Of a stretch of 64,000 nucleotides of DNA, positions 1 through 12,069 are shown in pieces. The DNA lies in the NCBI GenBank assembly GCA_033980235.1, contig CM067070.1:26132627-26196626 (forward strand), written 5' to 3'. A program made the translations under genes and the position numbers. Source of the DNA: Diadema setosum (lineage: Eukaryota > Echinodermata > Echinoidea > Diadematoida > Diadematidae). How positions within the stretch are numbered: the stretch's first letter is position 1; each line of letters starts with the position of its first letter. The notes under the pieces are model-generated. The model was given only the letters and a program-made list of their open reading frames with translations, searched no databases and was not told the origin of the DNA.

Positions 1-20
1 AACAAACAAACAAACAAACA

Positions 21-1181
21 GATAAATTGACAGCTATCTCGTCATAGTAACGCCGGAATGGCTTCATGATCACACAAAATAATAATGGCGCTAAAACGGT
101 AGCAGCGAAATTGTGGGGCGGTATGGGGTTGGGGGTAAAATGGAGTGGGGTGATTTCGGACGGTTCAGGGTACGAATTTTGCGCATATGAACAAAAGATT
201 ATTTCCTCTTTTTCAAAGCTCCACTTTCCTCTTCAAGGAAATGAAATACAGTGTAGGTTTCCTAATCGCCTGTTGCACCTCGTATCGGCGGGACAACGGC
301 CACAGACGGACGAACACGCCCTCAGTAAAGTCGAGGCACATGATGTTGTGATCGTATGCAACACCATCAGCGCTCGTCAGGGTTAATTTCCTGTTGGTAT
401 TACAACACTGTCCCTTTCAGTTAATTAGCCAGAAAAGGAGAGCACTATGATACGGGGATCCATTACACAAATTGCACAGGTACATTAACACGTAATCGAT
501 GCGATGCATTTATGCATCTTGCGGTTGTCGATATAACCCCCCCCCCCCCCCATCCTTCAGTCTTTCCTTCTTTTGTCCTTCCTTGTGTTTCTTTTCTATA
601 CCAAAGAGAGGTAACAAGGTGCACTCATGCATGACAGCCAATAACCAAAATCTCGATTTTCTCACGGATTCAACTTCTGCAAGGCAGTTGTGGTTTTCCC
701 TCTTTAACTCTTTATGTGCCACGTTCGCACGTCCAGCTCAGCCGACGGCGTGCCAACTTCGCATATTCTACTCAACAGACAAAGCCGCCAAAACTGATCG
801 ATAAATCGCTAATCACTGCTAATCCCGCGGCACAATGAAAGCGTTTTTCGTGCCTTTGTTCCTCTCATGTGTATGTCTTGCATTCTATGTGGTGATTGAC
901 TATCAAGCAGTATTCCCAACTAGATTTGCTCGTACATTCTAAGTTTCTGTCATGGTTTTATGTGCAAAAGTCATGCCTTTACAGTAATGTAGCAACTGGT
1001 CATTCGAAAGAGAAATTGAAAGTAGATTCGTCATACAATTTATATTGAAACAAAGTTTGACATTCCTCTTTAACTTTGCCTACTATTACGCCCATCCTAA
1101 CAGAAATTTCAAGAGGTTATACAAATTAAAAAAACCGAATTCTTTCTCAAAGCATGACTACCTTCGTGTCTCGGAATAACG
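21..1181. other. No gene seen
   Basis: Holds an (AAAC)n edge and a C run at 539-552. The open frames here have no motif I recognise. Confidence 0.6.
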
Positions 1182-1211
1182 TGGCACACAGGAGGTTTCC
1201 ACCATGGCACA
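1182..1211. repeat. Micro-palindrome insertion site 12
   Basis: Core CAGGAGGTTTCCACCA between perfect TGGCACA duplicates; the core is only partly palindromic. Confidence 0.6.
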
Positions 1212-1226
1212 TAAAGAGTTAAAGGT

Positions 1227-1608
1227 ATTACTTAGTATAAACAGCATACCTTTAAAGACACATTTTACCATTGGGAACAGTGATTTCAAAAATTTTCAAC
1301 ATATCACATTTGATGCACAGTATGTGTAAGTCAGTTGTATCCCAAACATCGTACCATGTCAAAAATTCGCAATAAAGGCTAAAATGTGAGGAGGTATCGC
1401 TATTTTGATCACTAAACCATAACTGCAGACGGTTTAGTCTAGAAGAATTCTTATGATAACTACTGTTCACATTTTGTATATCTAACAATACTTAACATTG
1501 ATAATACTGGTTCAAATTTTTACATTGGTCGTTTTTCTCCCTAACTCACATTTAAGAACTATTTTGAAGCACTAAAGCTGGGTTTTTGTTTCATCTGCAA
1601 ATGGTAAA
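1227..1608 (+). mobile_element. TTTACCATT family, copy A
   Basis: Non-autonomous element of about 345 bp core. Its left end reads TTTTACCATTGGGAACAG (1263) and its right end CTGCAAATGGTAAATA, so the ends are inverted TTTACCATT. The core contains the family words TAGACGGTTTAGTCTAGAA and CATTTTGTATATCTAACAAT, seen in the other copies. TTAAAGGT stands at about 1219 and a mutated ATAAAGGT after the right end. It lies against half of an AAGTCC element (1615-1908). Confidence 0.72.
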
Positions 1609-1614
1609 TAAAGG

Positions 1615-1908
1615 TAATATTATTCCCCCTGCGTTCTGAAAGAGGCAAGTCGAGTGTTCTTTTATCATGCGAGAAAAGTGAAAACATGTTCAATTTTCTT
1701 TATATTCTTTATATTGTTCTGCACAATATGTGGCATCACAAGGTTAGGTAGTCTTCTCATCCAGCAGTGGCTGAGCAGAAACTTCAAAAATTCATAACAT
1801 TTGAACGTATATTGTCGGATTTTCCTCAAACTCTCACGATGTGTTCTACAAATATTGCTGCATTCACTCAATCCACAATCATATCAAAAGATGGACTTGT
1901 CCTTTAAA
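1615..1908 (-). mobile_element. AAGTCC palindromic element, half copy
   Basis: Matches the right half of the copy at 56138-56710 (CATCCAGCAGTG, CATAACATTTGAACG, ATGTGTTCTAC, CACTCAATCCAC, ending GGACTTGTCCTTTAA). The left half is absent; a TTTACCATT element lies immediately upstream. Confidence 0.7.
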
Positions 1909-1953
1909 GCAACTCCGGGATCCCAGCGTCGGACAGGTTTGTGCAGCGAAGGT

Positions 1954-2108
1954 ATTAGGGAGCTTTAGATTTTAGACGCGCGGACGTTCAAAGAGAAAAA
2001 AACATGATCTGAGCGTGCGCAGTAACTTGACGTGCGCTATTGCGCACGCTCAGACCATGTTTTTTTCTCTTTGAACGTCCGCGCGTCTAAAATCTAAAGC
2101 TCCCTATT
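1954..2108. repeat. Near-perfect long hairpin, 68-bp arms
   Basis: Left arm 1954-2021 and right arm 2041-2108 are inverse copies differing at about two positions, with a 19-nt loop. Opens AGGGAGCTTTAGATTTTAGA and closes with the inverse. Young foldback element or long hairpin RNA source; no coding. Confidence 0.8.
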
Positions 2109-3938
2109 GACCGATTCTGTGACGCGCTATGTGTATTTTTGGCATGGGCAGCGCCATTACTGCGGTGTATCATCCGACCCCCCCCCCCTCTCTCTCCCCA
2201 CCCCTCTTACGCGCGCAGAATGAAAAACTGATGCATGGTTGTTTTAGCCAATGGGCATCTCGTACTGAGTGCGCGAATGCTTGCTTAGTGCGCGAACCTT
2301 TGTTACAAGTGCGCGATAAACATGTTGCCCGTGGGGTGGGGGAGAGCGGGGGGGGGGGGGTCGGCTGAGACACCGCAATTTGAGCTCATGGCTGCGCCCA
2401 GTGCCATAAAATGTCTGCTGCCCTCAACGAACCCGAATCGGTCAATACAGGGGAAGGGAGGTGAATGGAGGAGTGGAGGTTGGCTGCATGGGGGTTGCAT
2501 TTCTTCAACGAGATAATGGTCATCAAACAGGGGGGTCATTTGCCTTGATTGACCGAAATGGGGGTTGAACTGGGCACGGGAGTTCGCCAAAGTGGTTTTA
2601 ATTATAAGGGACGGGCCATTGATTCAGTGCATAGAGCTACTTGAATTGCTTCTTGTCAATTACAGGCGGTACATTGGTCATAGATCTTCCCATCCATCGC
2701 CCCTACCCCCACCCCCACTTTGAAAATAAGCAAAGTAATATGTCTCTATCTCAGCAATTTTACAAAAATTGAAGGAAAAAAAAAACATGCAGCATAATGT
2801 TCTGAGTGAATGCGAACGATATGATATGAATCTGCAAAAGCTCAATCTCCAAAGCTGCCAGTGCTTTTAAAGGGTTGCATCTTGCAGATGTAGGCCTATT
2901 TGAATATTAATATCTGTTGCAAAGAGGCAAATATCGAAAAGCCGTATGAAAGGGCAATGTGGCGAAATATACAGGAAAAGAAAAGGAACGTTTGCTCCCG
3001 CAGACTATAGTCTTCAACGAAACGGGAAGATATGTCAGTAAACTAAACGTATGACAGTGATAGGGCAATAATCAATGTAGTACTAGTAAACTATCGGATC
3101 TCATGAAAAAAATATCCGCGCATTATTGCGATGACAACCAATCCCACTGTATTGAACGATTCAGTTGCAAGTAATGCTAAACGATGGTAAAATGGTGTCC
3201 CTACAGAACGTTTGCTTTGTCATTTGTTAAGAGCGAGCAAAATTATCTAGGCCTACAGAGGCTGGCGGTAAAGGGAGATTTAATGCACTTAGTGCGCAAA
3301 TTATGATGATAATAATAATAATCAAATGTGATGCGTATAAGTCATATAAAAGGGGCCGAATAATAATACCTAATCGATTCAAGAAAGTCATTAACCCGTA
3401 AAAAAGGCAGTAATTGTGTGTTAAGAATACCACGTATCCATCGCTAGATATAGTGTGGGTCCCCAGCCGCGAAAGATGCGCTGTAAAATGATGATTATAA
3501 TAATGCGGAGGAAAAAAGGGGGAAATTCTGAGAGTAGACAAAAAAAAAAAAAAACAACTTTTTTTTTTTTCACTTTCATCGACATCATACACTGGTAGAA
3601 TAGGATAAACTATATCATAACGCTATCCCTCCTCCCCCCCCCCCCAAAAAAAAGGGGGAGGGCTTCCGTTACTCAGCAATGATGGTTACTTAAGACAGAT
3701 TTCAAAGCTCAGAGGCGTTGTGTTCATCACAGGTGTGGGCATTATGTTTTTTTCTCTGTTTGTCTGTTTGTTCGTTCCATACGTGTTGACATGATAGATG
3801 AACTATACGTATACCGAAATGATAAGTGCAATGAGCAGGAAATTATGTATGTCGAAAATTTAGGGCGAACAACAACAGTAACAATACTTTCCATCATGTT
3901 TTCTTGTCTCGTCGGTACAATTTTTGGCAATACACGCT
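2109..3938. other. No gene seen
   Basis: 2109-2580 is GC-rich with C and G runs (about 2179, 2350). TAGGCCTA at 2891 and 3248. An A run and a T run nearly adjoin at 3541-3570. Confidence 0.6.
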
Positions 3939-3993
3939 GCCGGTGTCACAGGCGATCCCCCAGAACCCGGAACGGATCGCCTGTGACACCGGC
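3939..3993. repeat. Perfect 20-bp hairpin
   Basis: GCCGGTGTCACAGGCGATCC (3939-3958) and its exact inverse (3974-3993), with a 15-nt loop. Confidence 0.85.
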
Positions 3994-5232
3994 GCAGGTG
4001 TGAAATAGAACTCCTTATAGGAAAATACATCCCTTGTGTATCTGGCCGCTTGCTCAATTCCCCCGATCCACGTTATGTCAGGGTTTCTACCTTGAAACGC
4101 AAGTGGTAACGGGGTTAGCACTGAGTCGTTGTTAACAAAATTCCCGCTTAAAATAGGAATTGGGGTTGGAGTGTTTTTGGTCCCGAAGGGAAGGTATGGT
4201 ACATTAAAAACAAACTCAGTATCACTTTTTTTTTTAATACTGGCAAAGTCCTACCTCATGTTTTGTGGAAACTGTTTTTTTTTTTTTTCCTAAAGGATAG
4301 CAAGAGAGATGTAGAGAGCAAGAGTTAGAGATGGGGGGTGGGGAGGCAGGCCGGGGAGATGTTAAAAAAGTGCACAGACTCTCTAGCGATTAAACTAACC
4401 TTTCACAGCTTCGAGACGAATATTCCGCCTACCGAAAGTGTCAGATCTCTGAGGCTTTTCCTCTTCCTTAAAATGTCATCCTTATCTCGCAGTTTCCTGT
4501 TATCATTTTTTTTTTCATATTTCGTTCCCTTTACGTTTTATCTTCTTTTTTTTTAAGAGGGAGCGAGGGGGGCTGGAGGGTGACAGCGCCGTATGATGGT
4601 CGTTCCGCTAAAACTCGTCACCAAAGCGAGCTCTTGAGATCCGTGAGTGGTTCATGGTCCAATTACCGGAACAGCGCTATAGCTGGAAAATACGAGCGCG
4701 TTGAGGAGCGAGCTGTCGGGGCGGTGAACTGACGCGGCACACTACTCGGCAAACTAAACGCAGGGAGTACGACTTTTGACGCTTTCACGTAAATACGCTT
4801 TCGCGCCTCTCTTTTTCCCCCTTTAGAGTTAAGTTGATGGGAGTACAGTGGCCCAATAAACTTTGGAGAACTTTGAGAAACTTTGCGCAAATTGAAAAAG
4901 CTGCAGTACCACCAAAATTAAAATCATTACATTACACCATTTGCTTGCATGAACGTGCCGTTCACGGTTGAGAGTATTGAAATATCATTACGTCGAAATG
5001 TCAGAAGTAAACTTTATCACATTTTGCCTAAAATCTAAATGTGCAGCCCACCATTTCCCCAGACAATACTATTGTGTGCAGTCCGCAATCCCCTTTGCTA
5101 AGTTTCTTTCATCCTTATTAACTGTGTCATGTGACTGACCTATTGTGAGGTCGTTGACGCCAATTTGGTTGTACTATTAAGCGCGACGTCACGCCCACTT
5201 CGATGTTCTGTATACAAATATCTAGAGCCTAC
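3994..5232. other. No gene seen
   Basis: Several T runs (4227, 4275, 4506, 4547). Nothing coding supported. Confidence 0.6.
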
Positions 5233-5265
5233 TTGGCATCATGGAGCTATAGCTCATGGTGGCAT
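5233..5265. repeat. Micro-palindrome insertion site 11
   Basis: Core CATGGAGCTATAGCTCATG between TTGGCAT and GTGGCAT (6 of 7). Confidence 0.72.
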
Positions 5266-6095
5266 GTTGGTCACGTATAACAACGTGTTTATATATATAT
5301 TTTTTTTTTTTTTTGCGCGAGTGCAGTAATCATATTAAGCACCTTCATTAAACATCATCATCTAGCGTGATGTTTATTGTTAAGAATATGGAATTTAGAA
5401 GGCAAAATTGTATCACATTCATCGCTTCAAATCCCACTCAGGCGTCTCGCAGCTAAGCCCAGTATAGGGTACAATTCCTGCTGCTGTCCCTAAAATGGCA
5501 CTGATGCTATTAAATTTTGCTTTGCAACACCGTGACGATATATATCGAAATAAGGAGGACAATAACGGAGGAAGTGACAATAGTAGTAATGCAAAAGTCT
5601 AATCAGCCTGATTTCCTGAGGGAAATACGAAGGCTTATAGAAAATGCTCCAGAAAACGGGCCGCGAAGTAGAGAAAGAAAATGGTCAGAACTGTGGTAGA
5701 TGACCACGTATTACGTCCCTTGAAATTGTGTCTATTTAGCAGGGGTAGCGTTTATCATTTCATTTTGTTTGTAATTTCTACACTTGTTGGCAGACGACCA
5801 GAGAAAGGAGCCTTTTACACGCGAATCGCCGGTAGCATAAAATTCGATATTGCACGGGGTGATTAAGATAACGTCGTAAGAATACATGTACAAGTAGGTC
5901 ATATTCCATCCCTTGCTGCGCGAGAGAAAAAGAGAAAGAAAACACTAAGGATTTGAATTCCCCTTTAATATTTTTTTTCTCAGTCTCTAGTGATGAATAT
6001 AACGTTTCAAACAAGAACACGAGGAAAAAAAATATATGTTCGCAGCTGCCGGTATCTGTATCAAAATTGTGTCATATTCGCATTAGTGTCTGTTC

Positions 6096-6131
6096 GTATT
6101 ACCATGGACCTATATAGGTCCATGGTAATAC
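6096..6131. repeat. Micro-palindrome insertion site 1
   Basis: Core CATGGACCTA-TA-TAGGTCCATG between GTATTAC (6096-6102) and GTAATAC (6125-6131), a direct pair with one difference. Family member; see findings. Confidence 0.75.
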
Positions 6132-7108
6132 TTGACATGAATTTGCTCCTGATGCACGCTACATTTCATATGGCTAAAAAGCGCAGGGAAGAAGGTAAAG
6201 GCGACGAAAGGTTTCGTTACAGGAGCAGCATTAAAAAAAAAAGTAAAAAAAAAAAGGAGGAAGCATCACCAACGTTAATCACGAACGTTAAGCGCTCTTC
6301 CATGGGTTCACAGTTACTTGTACAGCAGTCATCTCAGCAGCTGCTTAATGTACTCGAAATTGTATAGGTACTTAAGGAGATGTTGTGAAGATCCCGGTTA
6401 CCGTAAGGACGGCTATTTGATCATCTGCCGCTGAGCAAACACCGGATGCTGCTGCAGCCTAGCTCCACACCCAATGGGCTCAGAGATTCACACCCCGGCT
6501 CGCTCACCTTTTTAGCACGTTACTGCATGAGCTTTTCTTCCCCTTGACGTTTATAACATTCTATAATGTTGTAATACGAGGCCTGCTGCTATCTAGAGAA
6601 GTGTTTATCCAGCGTCCGATTGAGGGCGCTCTTCATAAACAATGTCTCCAGCAACACTAATTATGTATCTGGACCGCGGCCGAATACTACACGATTACAC
6701 GTCATTTCCATTTGAAGTATGTGACGGCCCTGTTAAGTGCCGGATACTCTCGCAATAATTCACCGAGGTCTGTGGAGACAATGATGATGATGATGATTGA
6801 GTTTGCCAGTATCGTCTTTCTGTGCACTGGAATGTGCGAGTCAATTCTGTGCCGAGCATCATAAATCACAAAAAGCGCGGCGGCGCCGCTGACATAATTT
6901 TACCACGAGGTTGAATGGTCGCCACGCGACTGATGATGGCAGTGTGGTTGAATGAGTAGAATATGGATGAAGAATCGCAGCCAATATGCGTTTTTCATCC
7001 CTAGGATTATGAAGGAACAAAGACAAACAAACATACCGCTATGCAGGGAACCACTCGTAACAGCGCATGCGCGGTTGTGACAACAGAGCGATTATTAAAA
7101 GGTATTTC
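6132..7108. other. No gene seen
   Basis: A-rich 6231-6257 and an (ATG)n at about 6780-6797; otherwise plain. Confidence 0.55.
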
Positions 7109-7141
7109 GCCGCACCAGGAAGGTCACCTCCCTGGTTGCAC
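7109..7141. repeat. Micro-palindrome insertion site 10
   Basis: Core CAGGAAGGTCACCTCCCTG between GCCGCAC and GTTGCAC (5 of 7 match, two C/T changes). Confidence 0.65.
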
Positions 7142-8574
7142 GTAGATAATGTGCATGGTACTTTCGTGATTTTCGGTATTATCACGCACTACAAAGTCTT
7201 TTCGAAAGTACGATATTATAAGAGTTTCGTACAGCTTAGCGCTCTCCGGAGATTCTGTCGAGAAACAGTACAAAGAAGCGCTTTCACTGTCACCTGGGTG
7301 CACTTTAAACCAATTAATATTCCGGGTTGAATGAAAGCATTGCATAAAGCTGCATACGAATCAAAGTGATGTATCATTCGATGAATACGGCATGAGAATT
7401 TGACGGAAAACTCAAATTGTACTTTACAGCTGCCATTGCACTCTTCAAAACTGGCAAAAACAGGAAAGGGTATAAATTATGAACACTGCTTGTTTCATCT
7501 CAGGCTTTACTTTTGCGTTAATCACCAAATATGGTATTCACGAAATGTCATTTTACTGTCTTTTGATTCTTGTCCAATAAAGAACAGAAGAGGATTTTTA
7601 GCACCCAACACCCAATCTTTCGGCAGAAACGCACTTCGGCACCAGAGGGTACTTTATAGGCAACCCAGTAATGTCGTTTCCACGGAGACGGAGAGCGAGT
7701 GCATGGGAAAGAAAAAAAAAAGGAAAGAAATAAAAAGGACGCTTCGTCTGCAAGAACAAACACGAATTATATAAGAATGGAAGAATGGGGGAAAAAGAGG
7801 CAGTCATGATATCTTCACGAACAACAGCACTTGACATAGGACCTTGAAAAGTTTAAACCCTCGTTCAACAATGCAACTGATAGGACTTACCACACTTAAC
7901 TGTGTCCTACTGATCGACGAAACCTTTTCAGAAACGCTTACACCGTGTAAATGTGCTCACAGATTGATTGACAGCTGGATATCTATATTAAATGTTATAG
8001 TAATGTTGATCTCCCATATTCAACCTAGGTCTGTGGAGAATGAATGATTGAAATTAAAACAACAGAATACAACTCATATCGCGTCGGAAAACATTAAAGT
8101 TTCGAGTCGTGTTCTGATTGGCCGATGCATGGATTTTTTTTTTTATTATTATTATTATTTTTAATCCGGCGGTGTCGAAGCCGGAAGGGAGGAGGTCTAG
8201 GGTGAAAGGTGGATTTGTCTGTCGTCATCAGGGAGTCTGTTCAACTTTTCGTCGTTCTTCAGAATGATGGCAAGTGGGAGGTTGGAATGTGATCCCCCTG
8301 CTCAGAGAATTGCATTTATGAGACTTCCATACAATAGGACAACCGTGGACCAGAGGGTATTTCTAGTCCAATCAATGAGAGTCCTATATACGCCATAGTC
8401 TCAGATAGTCTGACTTCCCGACACATGATAATCGATTTCCTAACCAATTGCGGCGATTCACCGGAGGTAATCGGGTTTGATATCGTCTCGTGTAACATCC
8501 GCAAAGAGATGTCTGGTCCCCGCTTTCCATTTCTCGTGGTAGCATTGGGCGCGAGCTGTCAAGTCCCTCCAGCA
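7142..8574. other. No gene seen
   Basis: Poly-T then (TTA)n at about 8136-8162; otherwise plain. Confidence 0.55.
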
Positions 8575-8990
8575 TCCGGAGGAGGAGGATGAGGAAGACG
8601 AGGAGAAGAAAAAAGGATGAGGAGGGGAGGAGGGGGAGGAGGAGGAGGAGGAGGAGGGGGGGGGGAGGAGGAGGATGAAGAAGAAGAGGCGGAAGAGAAG
8701 AAGGAAGAAGAGAAAGAGGAAAAGGATGAGAAAGAATAAGGGAGACGAAAGAGAAGGAGGAGGAAAAGGAAAAGAAGAAGGAGGAGCCAAGAGGAGGAAC
8801 GGGATGAGAATGAGGGGAAAAGAGAAGTGCAGTCATGGCAACGGAGAAGAAGAAGAAAAGATGTGAAATTAAAACACAACAGTACACAAAAATATATATT
8901 CTTACAGATCTGAGAGGAGAGAAGAAGAAAAGACAGAAGGAAGAGGAGGAAGGGGAGAAGAAGATGATGATGAAGATGAAACATAGCATA
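8575..8990. repeat. Polypurine tract (GGA)n-rich
   Basis: Nearly pure G/A on the plus strand at 8575-8830, continuing G/A-rich to about 8965. The open frames it produces (Ser/Pro/Phe-rich or Arg/Glu-rich) are repeat artefacts. Confidence 0.88.
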
Positions 8991-10600
8991 GGAACACAAT
9001 CAGGACTAATAGCACACTTCGTGTACAGACGGAGTAAGTTTGAAAGTGTGTCTCATGGCGAGCCTTAATCCCCACAGGACCCCACCATAAGAGGCTATTG
9101 ACATTGTCTGTAACCATGGCAACCATGGTCCGAAAGACCTTATGACTCGAAATGGAGCGTTTAAGAAGAAGAGGAGCGCACGAAACTCTGACGTGATTTA
9201 CATTCGTCGCGTTATTTAGAGAGATGACAACATCGAGAAGGATTGTGACGTCGACATGCTCATTTTTTAACCCCCTCCCCCTCCACTTTTAATCGGTTTA
9301 GAGCGTTATTCCTAATCTAAGCTTACCATAATAACAAAGGACAAAATGCGGGGATCTGGGTTTTTTAATGTAATAAGATCAACCATACATGCGTTTGTCC
9401 TAAAATTCGGTCAAAGTACGAATCGTTAATCTTCTCAACTGCTCCGCAATGCTCCACATATTGCAGCAAATAATCTCCGTCCTCTATTCGCTAGGGGCAA
9501 ACACATACGTCGACAAAATAAATATGGATTGTATTGACGCAGATAACGCGTTGATTAAATCGGAAAACGACACGCCTGATATCGCAGCCCGAACGCCCGA
9601 GGATGGCACCGAACACCCTGGACGCCTGAGCCCCGAACGCCCGAAAGGCGTCTCGCGTGCGCGCCTGTGCCCGACTTTGGACTTCGACTGAAATAACTTT
9701 GAACGTCATTTTATGAGAGTGACGTTAGGAAGGGGGGAGGGGGTGGGGAGGGTACTGCAGGCTTGGAAGAGGAGAGGGGAAAAGATGATGATAACACATC
9801 AGCCATCAAGCAGGGAGGTAAGACCCTCCTTGATATAATAACTCACCTAGACAAGACTCCATCCTTTTCATCACCGCACGGAAGACGGACACCTACCAAA
9901 CCACGGAATAAAGTGCGTTTTCACGATCAATGCGTTCTCCCGACAAGTTATCAACGCACCTCAACGGAACATTACCTACACTTACTTATCTTTATACAAT
10001 GTTATTCATGTTTAGCATACTAAGGCTTGCACATGTGTGCGCATTCATCGCAATAATCCAGTCGAACGCTGTGACATTTTGCCATAAATCGCATTGCCAA
10101 AACGGTTAGACACAGACAAGGTCATACATTTTAAACTTGACTGCACGCGCTATCCATCATATTGATTTTCATTTAGATGAAAGTTACTATCATGCATGCT
10201 GTAAAGCCAAAATTTATTACGATTCACTGTTATCCTGATGTTATCAAAATGTATCATGAATCAAAAGGAGCCAATATCGTCCCAAATTCGGCCAACGGAA
10301 TCTGCGTGAAATTTAATCAGTTCTGGACGATTATTTATTTTCATTTTCCACCGGTCTCCCGGGCATGATGAAAGTCGTAAATCCTCCTCGTCAGATGGAC
10401 ACTAAAAAAAAAAAAAAATAAATAAATAAATAAATAAAAATTAATACCTTTTCACTGCCGGTCAATGATTAACGGCTCGAAGAGTGACAGGATTACGGCA
10501 GGCCCGTGGAAGCCACGATGTCCAACACTACTAATGAGATCTGGCGTCGGAAGTAGGTCCATGAAACTACAACTGACAACTCCGTGGTAGGACCATATTT
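8991..10600. other. No gene seen
   Basis: A GC-rich patch at 9575-9680 repeats CCGAACGCCCGA. An interrupted palindrome CAGGGAGGT...CTCCTTG at 9811-9832 lacks a duplicated flank. (AAAT)n near 10404-10440. Confidence 0.55.
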
Positions 10601-10924
10601 TAAATGGATGGTAAATAGCAAATTATTGGTTGAGGTGAAGATTCAGCTTTTAACTCTTTTTTTTGCGAGATACTTAGACATCATTTTAGTAAATATTAAA
10701 GAGCATACAATTTTAATAGGAATTCAGTGTTTATTTGATAAAAATCGGTTTTGAAATGGCTGAGATATCCAATAAAGTAGATATAAAGCGGTTGGTCCCA
10801 CCTTTCATTATTACCGCTTTGTTTTGGATATCTCAGCCATCTCGAAACCGCCTTTCGTCAAACAAAATTTAAGTTCCTCTTGGAATTCTGCTCTTTCAAT
10901 ATTATCGATCATAAGAGGTTTCTT

Positions 10925-10968
<44 letters not shown>

Positions 10969-11026
10969 GTTAAAACGATGGAAACCTGAAACCCCCATCT
11001 CAACCGAAACTGTACAATCCCTTTAA
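10601..11026. mobile_element. GGTATAG palindromic MITE, copy 1
   Basis: Imperfect palindrome. Left arm holds GGTTGAGGTGAAGATTCAG and TTTTGAAATGGCTGAGATAT; the right arm inverts it (GATATCTCAGCCATCTCGAA) and ends CAATCCCTTTAA. TTAA stands at each end. A long (TA)n lies in the right arm at 10928-10967. Confidence 0.78.
10928..10967. repeat. (TA)n microsatellite
   Basis: Inside the right arm of MITE copy 1. Confidence 0.95.
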
Positions 11027-11811
11027 TGTGGAAGGATGGCACTAGAAATCCAGCGGATTTTCGTCACTGACTCAAATCACATCGTATTTCGTCCATCTAC
11101 TACTGATTAAGAAGCGAGCGGTGAATATGGATTAGACATCCAACGACGTCCGTACATAGGAGAACTAGCGCGCATTTTCAGATTACAAAAGATTTAAAGA
11201 AAAAAGGAAAGAATGTAGCTTATAGAGTAGGAACTTATTTTTTCTCTGCCCATTCTTGTGTGGGGTTCTAGATCTACTTCTTCTTTTTTTGATTACAAAA
11301 GGCATTAATTTAGAAACCGGAAGTCTTCTGGAATGCAAACCATCATTGTATGACAAGAAGAGTACAGAGTATATAGGAATTTATGATTCATAATCAATAT
11401 CAATTCATATTTTGTTGCCATTGCTTTAGTTGTTGTTTTGCGGCAACAACCTATCAACAATGACATACATATAGAGGATGTTGAGTTGTTTTTGTTGCTA
11501 GTTTATCAACGCATATTTTTTTTACTGTTAAGCTTGTTTAGTGGCGGGTGTTTTCAAGGTACCCCAAGTATTCTTTCTTGGATGTGAATGGGGTCCTTGA
11601 AAGGATCTAGTTTCGATAAGCATGTTCTTATTGGCCTCAGGAGAGCGATGGCAGTGAGAACCATGCTCGCCGAAACGTCGAGATTGAGTAATGTAAAACC
11701 AGAAACTTTCCCGTAATGGAGCCGACGGCCTTTTCCACAGGATGAAACTTTCGTGAATTGCCACTGGCATTCATTGTTTTGTGAAGGCATAAAAAACCAA
11801 CAACATCAAAA

Positions 11812-11812
<1 letters not shown>
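11027..11812. other. No gene seen
   Basis: GCCGAAACGTCGAGATTGAG at about 11668-11687 resembles the tail of some Penelope-like elements, too short to call. Confidence 0.5.

Positions 11813-11849
<37 letters not shown>
11813..11849. repeat. (AC)n microsatellite
   Basis: Perfect (AC) run. Confidence 0.95.
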
Positions 11850-11851
<2 letters not shown>

Positions 11852-12011
11852 CAAATCTTTGGCATGCATTTTACCTTCGTGACTCATAGCTCGAGGCTAA
11901 ATTCGCGAACAGTTTTATGTACTTATTGTACGTTTGTTTGGAAGAGTTTCCCCAAACTTTGGTTGGATAAGAAAACGAGCACGAGTAAACGCACAAACAC
12001 ACATAAACAAA

Positions 12012-12013
12012 CC

Positions 12014-12045
<32 letters not shown>

Positions 12046-12061
12046 TACAAAGACACACACA
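12012..12061. repeat. (CA)n microsatellite
   Basis: Interrupted (CA) run just outside the left end of the 12070 element. Confidence 0.93.
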
Positions 12062-12069
12062 TACTTTAG

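Noticed and set aside
9811..9832. Micro-palindrome CAGGGAGGT ... CTCCTTG
   Set aside because: Core is family-like but the flanks are not duplicated, so not counted among the insertion sites.
11640..11700. Penelope-like element tail (GCCGAAACGTCG)
   Set aside because: The 12-mer alone is weak; no RT or GIY-YIG region nearby and no ribozyme fold that I could draw.
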